Source: Thiobacillus sp. (GTDB taxonomy: Bacteria; Pseudomonadota; Gammaproteobacteria; Burkholderiales; Thiobacillaceae). From it: a stretch of 64,000 bases of DNA. Positions 29,715-38,494 of the stretch are shown piece after piece (the stretch's first letter is position 1; each line of letters begins with the position of its first letter). The stretch covers positions 62,001-126,000 of the forward strand of contig JANJXT010000063.1 in the NCBI GenBank assembly GCA_024708885.1. The letters are read 5' to 3'. The translations under genes and the position numbers were made by a program. The notes under the pieces are model-generated. The model was not told the origin of the DNA and did not search any database. It was given only the letters and a program-made list of their open reading frames with translations.

Positions 29715-30701
29715 TCAAACCACCAGCGGCGGCTCGTCCATCAGCGCGATCTGCTCGCGCAACTCGAGGATACGCGCCTGCCAGTACTGCTGCGTATTGA
29801 ACCACGGAAACGCGGCGGGGAAGGCAGGATCGTCCCAGCGCCGCGCGAGCCAGGCGGCGTAATGCAACAGGCGCAGGGTGCGCAGCGCCTCCACCAGGTG
29901 CAGTTCGCGTGCGTCGAAGTCCATGAAATCCTCGTAGCCCGCGAGGATTTCGGCGAACTGCGCCTGCTGTTGTTCGCGTTCGCCCGACAGCAGCATCCAC
30001 AGATCCTGTACCGCGGGCCCCATGCGGGCGTCGTCGAAATCGACGAAATGCGGCCCGCCCTCCGTCCACAGCACGTTGCCGGCGTGGCAGTCGCCGTGCA
30101 GGCGGATCGCGCGCACGTCGCCGGCGCGCGCGTAGCAGTGCGCGACGCTGGCGAGCGCGTGCTCGACCACGCTGTCCCAGGCGGCGGCGAGGTCGGCTGG
30201 CAGCCAGTCGCCGCGCTTGAGGAAATCGCGCGAGGCGAGGCCAAAACCTTCAAGATCGAGCGTGGGACGGTGCGTGAAGGGCGCTGTCGCACCGACGGCG
30301 TGAATGCGCCCAAGGAAACGGCCCATGCGTTCCAGCGTGCCGGCGCGGTCGAATTCGGGCATGCGCCCGCCCTGCTTCGGATACACGGCGAAGCGAAAGC
30401 CGGCGTGGGTGTGCAGGGTGGCCGCGTGCAACACGAGCGGCGGCACCGCCGGGATCTCGCGCGCCGCCAGTTCAGCGACGAAGGCGTGCTCCTCGCGGAT
30501 CGCCGCATCGGACCAGCGCCCGGGCCGGTAGAACTTCACCACCACCGGCGCCGCGTCCTCGACGCCCATCTGATACACGCGGTTCTCGTAGCTGTTCAGC
30601 GCCAGCAGGCGGCCGTCGGCCTTGAGGCCGGTGCTGTCGAGCGCGTCGAGCGCGACGTCCGGCGTCAGTGCGGCATAGGGATGGGGCGAGGGTGTCGTCA
30701 C
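29715..30701 (-). CDS. srkA: stress response serine/threonine protein kinase SrkA (YihE-like)
   Basis: SYENRVYQMG...VVKFYRPGRWSDAAIREEHAFV; LHGDCHAGNVLW; FVDFDDARMGPAVQDLWML. Confidence 0.93.
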   Translation of the reverse strand: MTTPSPHPYAALTPDVALDALDSTGLKADGRLLALNSYENRVYQMGVEDAAPVVVKFYRPGRWSDAAIREEHAFVAELAAREIPAVPPLVLHAATLHTHAGFRFAVYPKQGGRMPEFDRAGTLERMGRFLGRIHAVGATAPFTHRPTLDLEGFGLASRDFLKRGDWLPADLAAAWDSVVEHALASVAHCYARAGDVRAIRLHGDCHAGNVLWTEGGPHFVDFDDARMGPAVQDLWMLLSGEREQQQAQFAEILAGYEDFMDFDARELHLVEALRTLRLLHYAAWLARRWDDPAFPAAFPWFNTQQYWQARILELREQIALMDEPPLVV

Positions 30702-30746
30702 GAGTCAGGCGAAGCGGCTATGCTCAAAACAGTCGGAGCCCCCATA

Positions 30747-32582
30747 ATGCCTGAAACACCGTTGAGCGGGCCGCGCATGACGACGAACGATCCCTTCCGC
30801 ATGGAGCTTTCCCGCCACGTCTGGGCAACACGCTACCGTGCGCCGGGCGAGGCGGACCTCCGCGCGAGCTGGCGGCGCGTGGCGCGCGCGGTCGCGGCGG
30901 CGGAAACGGCCGACCGCGATGGGTGGGCGGCGCGCTTTGCCGCGCTGCTGGACGGCTTCCGCTTCCTCCCCGGCGGACGCATCCTCGCCGGCGCCGGCAC
31001 CGGCCACCGCGTGACGCTGCTCAACTGCTTCGTCATGGGCCACATCGCCGACACCCTGGAATCGATCTTCGAGGCGCTGAAGGAAGGCGCGCTCACCATG
31101 CAGCACGGCGGCGGCATCGGCTACGATTTTTCCACGCTGCGCCCTGCGGGAACGGTGGCGCACGCGTCCAGCACCATCGCCTCGGGGCCGGTGTCGTTCA
31201 TGCGCATCTGGGACGCGATGTGCGCGACCATGCTGTCGACGGGCGCGCGGCGCGGCGCGATGATGGCGACGCTGCGCTGCGACCATCCGGACATCGAAAC
31301 CTTCGTCGACGCCAAGCGCGACCCGGCGACGCTGCGTCATTTCAATCTGTCGGTGCAGGTGAGCGATGCCTTCATGGCGGCCGTGGCCGCCGACGCCGAC
31401 TGGCCGCTGGTGTTTCCGCTGCGCGCTGACGCGCCCGCCGGCGGTGCGGCGGTCGAGCGCCGCTGGAGCGGCAGTGCGGCGCCAGTGCCGTGCGCGGTGG
31501 CACGCACCCTCAAGGCGCGCGAACTGTGGCAGCGCATCCTGCGCGCGGCCTACGACACCGCCGAGCCGGGCGTGCTGTTCGTCGACACCATCAACCGCGA
31601 CAACACCCTGGCGCACCAGGAGCATCTCAGCGCCACCAATCCCTGCGGCGAGATTCCGCTGCCGCCCTACGGCGCCTGCGATCTCGGCTCCCTCAATCTT
31701 GCCGCCTTCGTCACCGCGCCCTTCGAGGCCGACGCGCGGCTCGACCTCGCCGCGCTCGCCGACGCGGCCGCGCAGGCGGTGCGCTTTCTCGACGACGTCA
31801 TCGACGTGTCGCGCTATCCGCTGCCGGCGCAGGCCGACGAGGCACGGCGCAAGCGCCGCATCGGCCTCGGCATCACCGGGCTCGCCGACGCGCTCATCCT
31901 GCTCGGCCTCGCCTACGACAGCGATGCCGCGCGCACCCTTGCTGCAGCGGCCCTGCGCAGCGTGCGCGACGCCGCGTACCGCGCCTCGATCGCCCTGGCA
32001 CAGGAGAAAGGCGCGTTTCCCGCGTTCGAGTGCGACGCCCATCTCGCCAGCGGTTTCGCCACGCGCCTGCCCGCCGACATCCGCGACGCCATCGCCCGAC
32101 ACGGCCTGCGCAACAGCCACCTGCTGGCGATCGCGCCGGCCGGCACCATCAGCCTGCTCGCCAACAACGTGTCGAGCGGGATCGAGCCGGTGTTCGCGGC
32201 CGAGGCCGAGCGCCGCGTGCTGCATGCGGACGGCGGCTACCGCAGCCATCGCGTCGTCGACTACGCCTGGCAGTGCTGGCAGGCACGCAGCGGCACGGGC
32301 GCGCCGCCGGCCTTCGTCGAAGCGCGCCAGCTCGACCCGCGCGCGCATCTGGCGATGCAGGCGGCGTTGCAGCCTTTCGTCGACAACGCGATTTCGAAGA
32401 CCATCAACGTCGCCGCCGACACGCCGTTCGAGCGCTTCGCCGATCTCTATCGCGAGGCACACGCGCTGGGGCTGAAAGGCTGCACCGTGTTCCGCCCCAA
32501 CCCGGTGACCGGCGCCATCCTCAGCGCGCCGGACGCCGCCGAGCGCGTGCAGTGCTGCGGCATCGAGCGCGAGGCGGATTGA
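30747..32582 (+). CDS. nrdJ: adenosylcobalamin-dependent (class II) ribonucleotide reductase
   Basis: FLPGGRILAGAGT; LLNCFVM; MQHGGGIGYDFS; NPCGEIPL; C-terminal QCCGIEREAD. Confidence 0.93.
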   Translation: MPETPLSGPRMTTNDPFRMELSRHVWATRYRAPGEADLRASWRRVARAVAAAETADRDGWAARFAALLDGFRFLPGGRILAGAGTGHRVTLLNCFVMGHIADTLESIFEALKEGALTMQHGGGIGYDFSTLRPAGTVAHASSTIASGPVSFMRIWDAMCATMLSTGARRGAMMATLRCDHPDIETFVDAKRDPATLRHFNLSVQVSDAFMAAVAADADWPLVFPLRADAPAGGAAVERRWSGSAAPVPCAVARTLKARELWQRILRAAYDTAEPGVLFVDTINRDNTLAHQEHLSATNPCGEIPLPPYGACDLGSLNLAAFVTAPFEADARLDLAALADAAAQAVRFLDDVIDVSRYPLPAQADEARRKRRIGLGITGLADALILLGLAYDSDAARTLAAAALRSVRDAAYRASIALAQEKGAFPAFECDAHLASGFATRLPADIRDAIARHGLRNSHLLAIAPAGTISLLANNVSSGIEPVFAAEAERRVLHADGGYRSHRVVDYAWQCWQARSGTGAPPAFVEARQLDPRAHLAMQAALQPFVDNAISKTINVAADTPFERFADLYREAHALGLKGCTVFRPNPVTGAILSAPDAAERVQCCGIEREAD

Positions 32583-32586
32583 CATC

Positions 32587-33525
32587 ATGAGCACCGCCTC
32601 CCGGCCGCGCATCGGCCTCGTCCTGGGCAGCGGTTCGGCACGCGGCTGGGCACACATCGGCGTCATCCGTGCGCTGGCCGACGCCGGCATCGAGCCCGAC
32701 GCGGTCTGCGGCACCTCGATCGGCGCGCTGGTCGGTGCCGCCTACGCCGCCGGCGAGCTCGACCGGCTGGAGGCCTGGGTGCGCAGCCTGCGCCTGCAAA
32801 CGGTGGTGCGTTTCCTCGACGTGTCGCTCAACGGCGGCCTCATCAAGGGCGAGAAGCTCATCACCTTTTTCCGCGAGCATTTCGTCGACCGCGACATACA
32901 GGAGCTCGGGCGGCCGTTCGGCGCGGTGGCCACCGACCTCGCGCGCGGCGGCGAAGTGTGGCTGCGCGAGGGGGGCGTGTCCGACGCGGTGCGCGCATCG
33001 ATCGCGCTGCCCGGGCTGTTCACCCCGGCGCATCGCAACGGTGTGTGGCTGGTCGACGGCGGCCTGGTCAATCCGGTGCCGGTGTCGCTGGCACGCGCGA
33101 TGGGCGCGGACGTGGTGATCGCGGTCGATCTCAACTCCGACCTGCTCGGACGCCACCTCAAGCCCAAACCCGCGGCGCGCGCGAAGCAGGGCGGCCACGC
33201 AGCGGCCGTCGACAACGTGCTCGCACGCATCCAGTCGGGCATGTCGCAGCTCGGTTTCAACGGCAACGCTTCGGCGGACGAACCCCCACCCCCCATGCTC
33301 GACGTCGTCGCCAGCAGCATCAACATCATGCAGGTGTTCATCACCCGCAGGCGGCTGGCCGGCGAGCCGGCCGACGTGCTGGTGGCGCCGCGGCTCGCCA
33401 GTTTCGGGTTGATGGAGTTCCACCGCGCCGCCAGCGCGATCGACATCGGACGGCGCGCCACCGAGGCGGTGCTGGCCGACCTGCGGACACGGATCGACGG
33501 CAGCGGAACGGCTACGCAGCGCTGA
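32587..33525 (+). CDS. patatin-like phospholipase family protein (RssA-like)
   Basis: GLVLGSGSARGWAHIGV; GTSIGALVGAAYAAG; DGGLVNPVPVSLARAMGADVVIAVDLN. Confidence 0.93.
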   Translation: MSTASRPRIGLVLGSGSARGWAHIGVIRALADAGIEPDAVCGTSIGALVGAAYAAGELDRLEAWVRSLRLQTVVRFLDVSLNGGLIKGEKLITFFREHFVDRDIQELGRPFGAVATDLARGGEVWLREGGVSDAVRASIALPGLFTPAHRNGVWLVDGGLVNPVPVSLARAMGADVVIAVDLNSDLLGRHLKPKPAARAKQGGHAAAVDNVLARIQSGMSQLGFNGNASADEPPPPMLDVVASSINIMQVFITRRRLAGEPADVLVAPRLASFGLMEFHRAASAIDIGRRATEAVLADLRTRIDGSGTATQR

Positions 33526-33550
33526 GCGTCTGCAGGCTCTCGGCCGCGGC

Positions 33551-33619
33551 CTCGCGCCCGGCCGGCTCGACCACGAAGCGCACGCGCGAATTCATCGTCA
33601 CCACGTCGGGCGGCATCGC
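33551..33619 (-). pseudogene. truncated rnk remnant
   Basis: 69 bp matching rnk 25058..25126 with 3 synonymous mismatches: AMPPDVVTMNSRVRFVVEPAGRE. Confidence 0.9.
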
Positions 33620-33640
33620 CTCGGGCCGCGCGAAAAGAAA

Positions 33641-33666
33641 ACCGCCCGAGCCGAGGCCCGGGCGGT
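33641..33666 (-). terminator. GC hairpin plus TTTTC-TTTT (minus strand), homologous to the rnk leader hairpin
   Basis: minus: ACCGCCCGGGCCTCGGCTCGGGCGGTTTTCTTTTC. Confidence 0.75.
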
Positions 33667-33716
33667 GTTGCGAGAGCCTATGGCATCGAAACCCGGGGCG
33701 GGCCGGCCGCCGCGCG

Positions 33717-34382
33717 TCAAAGCGCCACGGCGAAATGCCGCAAGCGCGTTTTCTCGCTGCCCGGCGCCAGGCACGCGTCGTCCGCCCTGACGCTGCCCGC
33801 CGAGAGTAGGCCGTCGTCGATCTTGCGGTCGATTTCGAGGGCGACGTCGCAGGGGACATTGTCGAAAACCAGCACGTTGCGGATCTGCGGCGGGTTGCTG
33901 AACGACACGCCGGCATCGGCCGTGCGCTTGAGGGACACGGCGCCCAGGCGGGTTTTGATCTGCTCGTCCGGGTCGCCGCGGATCAGTCCGGCGCGGATGA
34001 GCTGTTCGCTGGCGCACCTCGACTCGTTTTGCTCGATGTCGCCGTTGCCGTTGCCGCCCCCCGAGCCGCCCCTGCGGCAGTCGCCCCGCACGCCGGGGAT
34101 TTCCGGATGGTTCTTGTCCACCGGAAAATCGCCCGGCAGATAGCGGTAGCGCTGCCGGAACGTCGCCACGGCGGCGCGCAAATCCTTGATCGCGGCAATC
34201 GCCTCGGCGACGGCGGCCCGGTCGAGGACCGTCTGGCTGCGCAGGATCGCCACCGACAGGATGGCGATGACGGTCAGCACGATCGCTAGCTCCACCAGCG
34301 AGAAACCGCGTTCCCGGCCCGGACGCCTCACGCCGCCGCGCCCCTCATTTGCGCAGGGCGCCGATGAACTGCGTGATCGCAT
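33717..34382 (-). CDS. type IV prepilin/pseudopilin-like protein
   Basis: RERGFSLVELAIVLTVIAILSVAILRSQ prepilin motif; exact start uncertain. Confidence 0.85.
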   Translation of the reverse strand: MRSRSSSAPCANEGRGGVRRPGRERGFSLVELAIVLTVIAILSVAILRSQTVLDRAAVAEAIAAIKDLRAAVATFRQRYRYLPGDFPVDKNHPEIPGVRGDCRRGGSGGGNGNGDIEQNESRCASEQLIRAGLIRGDPDEQIKTRLGAVSLKRTADAGVSFSNPPQIRNVLVFDNVPCDVALEIDRKIDDGLLSAGSVRADDACLAPGSEKTRLRHFAVAL

Positions 34383-34545
34383 AGGCGGTGCCGAACGACA
34401 TCAAAAGGCCCCACAGCAACAACCGCGGCACGCCCATCGACGCCAGCAGCGGACTCGACGACAGCGCCAGCACCCACAGCGCCGGCGGGTAGATCGCAAG
34501 CGTGAGGATCAGGCTGAGCTTGAGGCGGGAGAGCGGGGTTTTCAT
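34345..34545 (-). CDS. small two-TM membrane protein (66 aa)
   Basis: MKTPLSRLKLSLILTLAIYPPALWVLALSSSPLLASMGVPRLLLWGLLMSFGTAYAITQFIGALRK; inside the prepilin operon. Confidence 0.7.
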   Translation of the reverse strand: MKTPLSRLKLSLILTLAIYPPALWVLALSSSPLLASMGVPRLLLWGLLMSFGTAYAITQFIGALRK

Positions 34546-34557
34546 GGTGGTGGTGGA

Positions 34558-35862
34558 TTAGGGCGGATCAGGGCAGGCAGAGACGGAAATCCGTGAAAGG
34601 ATTTGGCCGTAGGTAATGTCGATACCTGTCGAGAGCGATATGTCGTCCCCCGACAACGTTATGTCGTCCCCCGGCAACGTGCTGCCGCTACTGCTGTTGT
34701 CTGTTCGGTCGGGGCCCAATGACCATATTTGGAATGCAGGCTCTGTGTATTGATCTTCATCCGAAGCGGACAGCTTTGCGGCTTGGTTGGAGTGATACCG
34801 GATTGGTGAGTCCCACGGATCTGTTAGTCGTTGAAAATATTGGATTGGTGAGCCCGGATATGTTGGTTGTGTCGCGCTGAGTGAGGGCTTCGGGGCGCAG
34901 TTGTGCGCAAGCATTTCCGCAATGGCGAAATCGCGCGCAATCGCCAGTTTCTCCTGTACCAAGGCTTCCGCTGACTTCATCGCCCCATCCTTGATGATCG
35001 GCCCCAGCAGATCATTCGGGCGCAGGACGAGAACGATGTCGTCATAGGCACCGCCGGGGCTCCCTGCATTGTCCGTGTGATCCTTGGTGATGAGTTCGAG
35101 CATTCCCGGCGTCGGACATGTACCTCCACAGCCGGTCAATGCACCCGGCGCCACCCACGCCGGTGGATTCGCTGGCGGCGTGTCGGGCGTGGCGGTACGT
35201 TCGTCCGAGCCGGTGGGGGGTTGCGCAATGCGCGTTCCTTTGAGGGTGAACGCACCCGAGCCGTTTTTCCCGTGCGAAACGATTACGGCAGCGGCAAGGT
35301 TGGCGGCGTTCGTCGTCTGAACGAGCGTCGCCCCGATTCTTTCGGTGATGGAGAAACGGCCTGGATTTCCGACATTGAATCCGGGAACGCCGCTTCTTGA
35401 AGTGAGCGTCCAGTCGGGCTCGCTGTTCATGTTCGCGGCGGTACTTACATAGTAAGTAAAGTAATTGCCGTAGCCGTCCAGTGCTGTATCGCGCGACAGG
35501 CCCAAAGTCTCGAAGGGTAGGGTTCCCCAGAACGAAACGCACCGGGTGGTCGGGTCATTTGGCGTTGTTCGGGTTTCGGTTCCGGTTGGCTGCAATCCAT
35601 CCAATGCGCTTGTCTCGGGACAAGGCAGGCGCTTATGCGTCCTCAAATACGCGATCAGCGCCTCCTTGATGGTTTCCTGTCTTTTCTGCGTCGCGCTCAG
35701 GGCGGTGGCCTCGACCTGTACGCTGAACGCCGCCAGTCCCATGGTGAGCAGGATGCTTACGATCAGCACGGCGATCGTCAGTTCGATGAGGGAAAATCCG
35801 GCGTGCCGGGCGGGCGGCGGCCGGGGCGGCGCGGCGAAACGAAGGGGACGGAAAAGCATCAT
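34558..35862 (-). CDS. large type IV prepilin-like protein (434 aa)
   Basis: ARHAGFSLIELTIAVLIVSILLTMGLAAFSVQ plus long C-terminal globular domain. Confidence 0.85.
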   Translation of the reverse strand: MMLFRPLRFAAPPRPPPARHAGFSLIELTIAVLIVSILLTMGLAAFSVQVEATALSATQKRQETIKEALIAYLRTHKRLPCPETSALDGLQPTGTETRTTPNDPTTRCVSFWGTLPFETLGLSRDTALDGYGNYFTYYVSTAANMNSEPDWTLTSRSGVPGFNVGNPGRFSITERIGATLVQTTNAANLAAAVIVSHGKNGSGAFTLKGTRIAQPPTGSDERTATPDTPPANPPAWVAPGALTGCGGTCPTPGMLELITKDHTDNAGSPGGAYDDIVLVLRPNDLLGPIIKDGAMKSAEALVQEKLAIARDFAIAEMLAHNCAPKPSLSATQPTYPGSPIQYFQRLTDPWDSPIRYHSNQAAKLSASDEDQYTEPAFQIWSLGPDRTDNSSSGSTLPGDDITLSGDDISLSTGIDITYGQILSRISVSACPDPP

Positions 35863-35870
35863 ATATTGAC

Positions 35871-35889
35871 GGTTACTATACCAGTAACC
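35871..35889. promoter_or_regulatory. operator palindrome overlapping a -10 element
   Basis: GGTTACT-ATACC-AGTAACC perfect 7-bp inverted repeat; minus-strand TATAGT at 35875..35880. Confidence 0.75.
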
Positions 35890-35931
35890 AAAGGTTTTCA
35901 AGTGGTTCGGCGGTTTTCGCAGAATGCCGCC

Positions 35932-36324
35932 ATGTCAGAGAAAACCGCATTCAGCCGTCGCCTGTCCGAGGCCCTGCGTCGGGCCGGGCACAGCACGGCC
36001 AGCCCGACCCGGCTGGCGCTGGAATTCAATCTGGTGCACCGTGGCCGTCCGGTCACGGCCCAGGCGGTGCGCAAGTGGCTGCACGGCGAGGCGATTCCGG
36101 CGCAGGACAACGTCGTCACCCTGGCCGAATGGCTGGAGGTGTCGCCGGAATGGCTGCGCTACGGGGATGCGCGCCGGCAGACGGTGGCGCGGGAACTGGC
36201 GGGTTACCAGGCGCAGGATTCGAAGCTGTGGCGGGAGTTCTATGCGCTGAACGAGGAGCAGCGCGACGTCGTGCGCGCCGTGGTCGGCGCGCTGCTGCGG
36301 CGCAGAAAACGCCCGTCGTCCTGA
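35932..36324 (+). CDS. XRE/CI-like helix-turn-helix regulator
   Basis: FSRRLSEALRRAGHSTASPTRLALEFN...VTAQAVRKWLHGEAIPAQDNVVTLAEWLEVSPEWLRYG. Confidence 0.85.
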   Translation: MSEKTAFSRRLSEALRRAGHSTASPTRLALEFNLVHRGRPVTAQAVRKWLHGEAIPAQDNVVTLAEWLEVSPEWLRYGDARRQTVARELAGYQAQDSKLWREFYALNEEQRDVVRAVVGALLRRRKRPSS

Positions 36325-36358
36325 CTGCGAGCGGGTGCGGCCGAAGAATGGACGGCGC

Positions 36359-36814
36359 CTATGCGCCGTTTCCGTCCAGCAGGGATTCCAGCAAGGCGTG
36401 GCGCGGCGCGGCAAAGGGATTCACGACCGTTACGCCGCCCCATGTGAAGCCGTCCTGGAGGTCTTCGGACAGAAGCAATCGGCAACCGGCCTGCGAAGAA
36501 ACGGCGAGGATGACCGCGTCCCAGATGCCAAGTTGGTGATCGGTGGCAAGGTCGGCCGCCGCCAGCATGCCCTCGGGCGCGGTCTCGACGACCGGGAAGG
36601 TGTCGCGCCAGCTCAGAAGCGCCTCGCGGGCCTCGGCCCGCGACCTTCCGGCCTTGCGCGTGAGGACGTTGAACAGTTCTCCAAGCGTCTGAACGGGGAT
36701 GATGGCCGCCTCTTGCGGCAGATTGCGCAGCAGTTCGAGGACGGCATCCCGTTTCCCGATGTCGTTGACGCCCTCCGCATGGGCAAGGATGTTGGTGTCG
36801 AGCGCGACCTTCAC
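36359..36814 (-). CDS. PIN-domain toxin (VapC family)
   Basis: VALDTNILAHAEG...GELFNVL...IWDAVILAVSSQAGCRLLLSEDLQDG. Confidence 0.92.
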   Translation of the reverse strand: MKVALDTNILAHAEGVNDIGKRDAVLELLRNLPQEAAIIPVQTLGELFNVLTRKAGRSRAEAREALLSWRDTFPVVETAPEGMLAAADLATDHQLGIWDAVILAVSSQAGCRLLLSEDLQDGFTWGGVTVVNPFAAPRHALLESLLDGNGA

Positions 36815-37059
36815 CGTTCGTCGTCTTCGTAAAGCGCGTCGCGTGTCCAGCGCCCGGCGTGGACGACAGGCTGACGCTCAAGGCGTGCCAGCAGCGCCGC
36901 GCGCGCGCCGGACACCACGCTTTCGCGTTTGTCGGCGGGAACGATGCGCGCCACGGGCCGCCCGTGGCTCGTCACGACGTAGCTGTGTCCCTCGCGCACG
37001 CTGCGCAGGATGAGGGAGAATTTGCGGTTGGCGTCCGCTGCCGATACGGCTTCTTCCAT
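36811..37059 (-). CDS. Phd/YefM-type antitoxin
   Basis: AADANRKFSLILRSVREGHSYVVTSHGRPVARIVPAD; 4-nt overlap with PIN toxin. Confidence 0.9.
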   Translation of the reverse strand: MEEAVSAADANRKFSLILRSVREGHSYVVTSHGRPVARIVPADKRESVVSGARAALLARLERQPVVHAGRWTRDALYEDDER

Positions 37060-37085
37060 GACAATATCCAATAAGTAGTTATATT

Positions 37086-37098
37086 GCCTACAGTAGGC
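37086..37098. promoter_or_regulatory. candidate TA autoregulatory operator
   Basis: GCCTAC-A-GTAGGC palindrome upstream of the antitoxin. Confidence 0.6.
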
Positions 37099-37187
37099 GG
37101 AAATGAGAGGCTTGGCAAGCGGGCGAATGGGGTCACGGGGTTCAAACGCGCTATCCAGCGATATTCGGCTGGCCCGCAGTCTTGGCC

Positions 37188-37826
37188 CTACGTCGCGCTT
37201 TTCAGCCGTTCCAGGCTTTCCGCCGCGATCTCGCGCACGTCCGCATCCGCGTCGTCGAGCCGCGCTTCGAGCCAGGCGCGGGCGCGGGCGTCGCCGGCGA
37301 GTCCGAGGTAATGGCAGGCGTCGGCGCGCACGCGCGCGTCGTCGTTGCGCGACAGTTCGCCCAGCCGGGGCAGCAGCGCGCGCAACGTATCGGTGCCGGC
37401 GAAGTGCTCCAGCAGCACGCCGGCGCCGAGGCGCACGTTCAGACTCGCCTCGACGTTGCCGACGATCGGCAGCACGGCGGCCAATAAATCCGGTTCGGCC
37501 TCGATCAGGCCCTGCACGCGCGGCAACTGGCCTTCCTTCAGCAGCAGGTGGAACCAGTCGGCGAGGCCCGCTTCGCTGTCGGCCTTGGCGGCCCAGTCGG
37601 CGAGTTCGGCGCGGCTCTGCGCGCCGAGCAGTTCGATGCGGCCGATGCGCGTCCACGGCACCGAGCGCACGCCGAGCGCCTGCGCGACTTCGGGATGCTG
37701 CTCCAGGTTGACCGCTTCGAGCCGGCCGATGGCGCCCTGCTTCAGCAGGTCGGCCAGCGCGGCGAGCACGGCGGGGCAATGCGGACAGTGGGTGGAGAGC
37801 AGCAGCAGGGCGTCGGGCGCGGACAT
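37188..37826 (-). CDS. thioredoxin-fold (CPHC) protein with C-terminal HEAT-like repeats
   Basis: LLLLSTHCPHCPAVLAALADLLKQG... plus VRADACHYLGLAGDARARAWLEARLDDADADVREIAAESLERL. Confidence 0.8.
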   Translation of the reverse strand: MSAPDALLLLSTHCPHCPAVLAALADLLKQGAIGRLEAVNLEQHPEVAQALGVRSVPWTRIGRIELLGAQSRAELADWAAKADSEAGLADWFHLLLKEGQLPRVQGLIEAEPDLLAAVLPIVGNVEASLNVRLGAGVLLEHFAGTDTLRALLPRLGELSRNDDARVRADACHYLGLAGDARARAWLEARLDDADADVREIAAESLERLKSAT

Positions 37827-37852
37827 GGCACGAATGAGGAGATAATCAACCC

Positions 37853-38491
37853 ATGGACTTTATCATTCTCCCCGTCACCCCGTACCAGCAGAACTGTTCG
37901 CTGGTGTGGGACGCCGCCGGCCGCGCGGCGCTGATCGACCCTGGCGGCGAGGCCGAACGCCTGCTGGCCGAAGTGCGGAAACGCGGTCTTTCGCTGGAAA
38001 AAATCCTGCTCACCCACGGGCACCTCGACCACGTCGGCGCGGCGGCGGCGCTGCGCGACGCGCTCGGCGTGCCCATCGTCGGTCCGCAGCGCGAGGAAGC
38101 GTTCTGGCTCGACAGCCTGCCGCAGCAGGCCGAGCTGTTCGGTTTTCCGCCAACGCCGCCGCTGGTTCCCGACCAGTGGCTGGCCGACGGCGATACGGTC
38201 GACGTCGGCACGATCCGCTTCGAGGTGCTGCACTGCCCCGGCCACACCCCGGGACACGTGGTGTTCTACCAGCGCACGGCGGGCCTCGCCTTCGTCGGCG
38301 ACGTGCTGTTCAAGGGCTCGATCGGGCGCACCGATTTTCCGCGCGGGGACCACGCGGCGCTGATCCGCGCCATCCGCGAAAAACTCTTCCCGCTGGGTGA
38401 CGACGTGCGTTTCGTGCCGGGCCACGGCGTGATGTCGAGCTTCGGTCACGAACGGCGCGACAACCCCTTCGTCGGCCTCGGCGCGGATTGA
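37853..38491 (+). CDS. MBL-fold metallo-hydrolase (glyoxalase II-like)
   Basis: LTHGHLDHVGAAAALRDAL; HCPGHTPGHVVFY. Confidence 0.93.
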   Translation: MDFIILPVTPYQQNCSLVWDAAGRAALIDPGGEAERLLAEVRKRGLSLEKILLTHGHLDHVGAAAALRDALGVPIVGPQREEAFWLDSLPQQAELFGFPPTPPLVPDQWLADGDTVDVGTIRFEVLHCPGHTPGHVVFYQRTAGLAFVGDVLFKGSIGRTDFPRGDHAALIRAIREKLFPLGDDVRFVPGHGVMSSFGHERRDNPFVGLGAD

Positions 38492-38494
38492 GGT

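Noticed and set aside
27703-29862. 719-aa plus-strand ORF
   Set aside because: Antisense to the amidotransferase and mltB genes.
30702-30746. Cobalamin riboswitch upstream of the B12-dependent RNR
   Set aside because: Divergent gap is only ~45 bp, too short for a B12 riboswitch, and no B12-box was seen.
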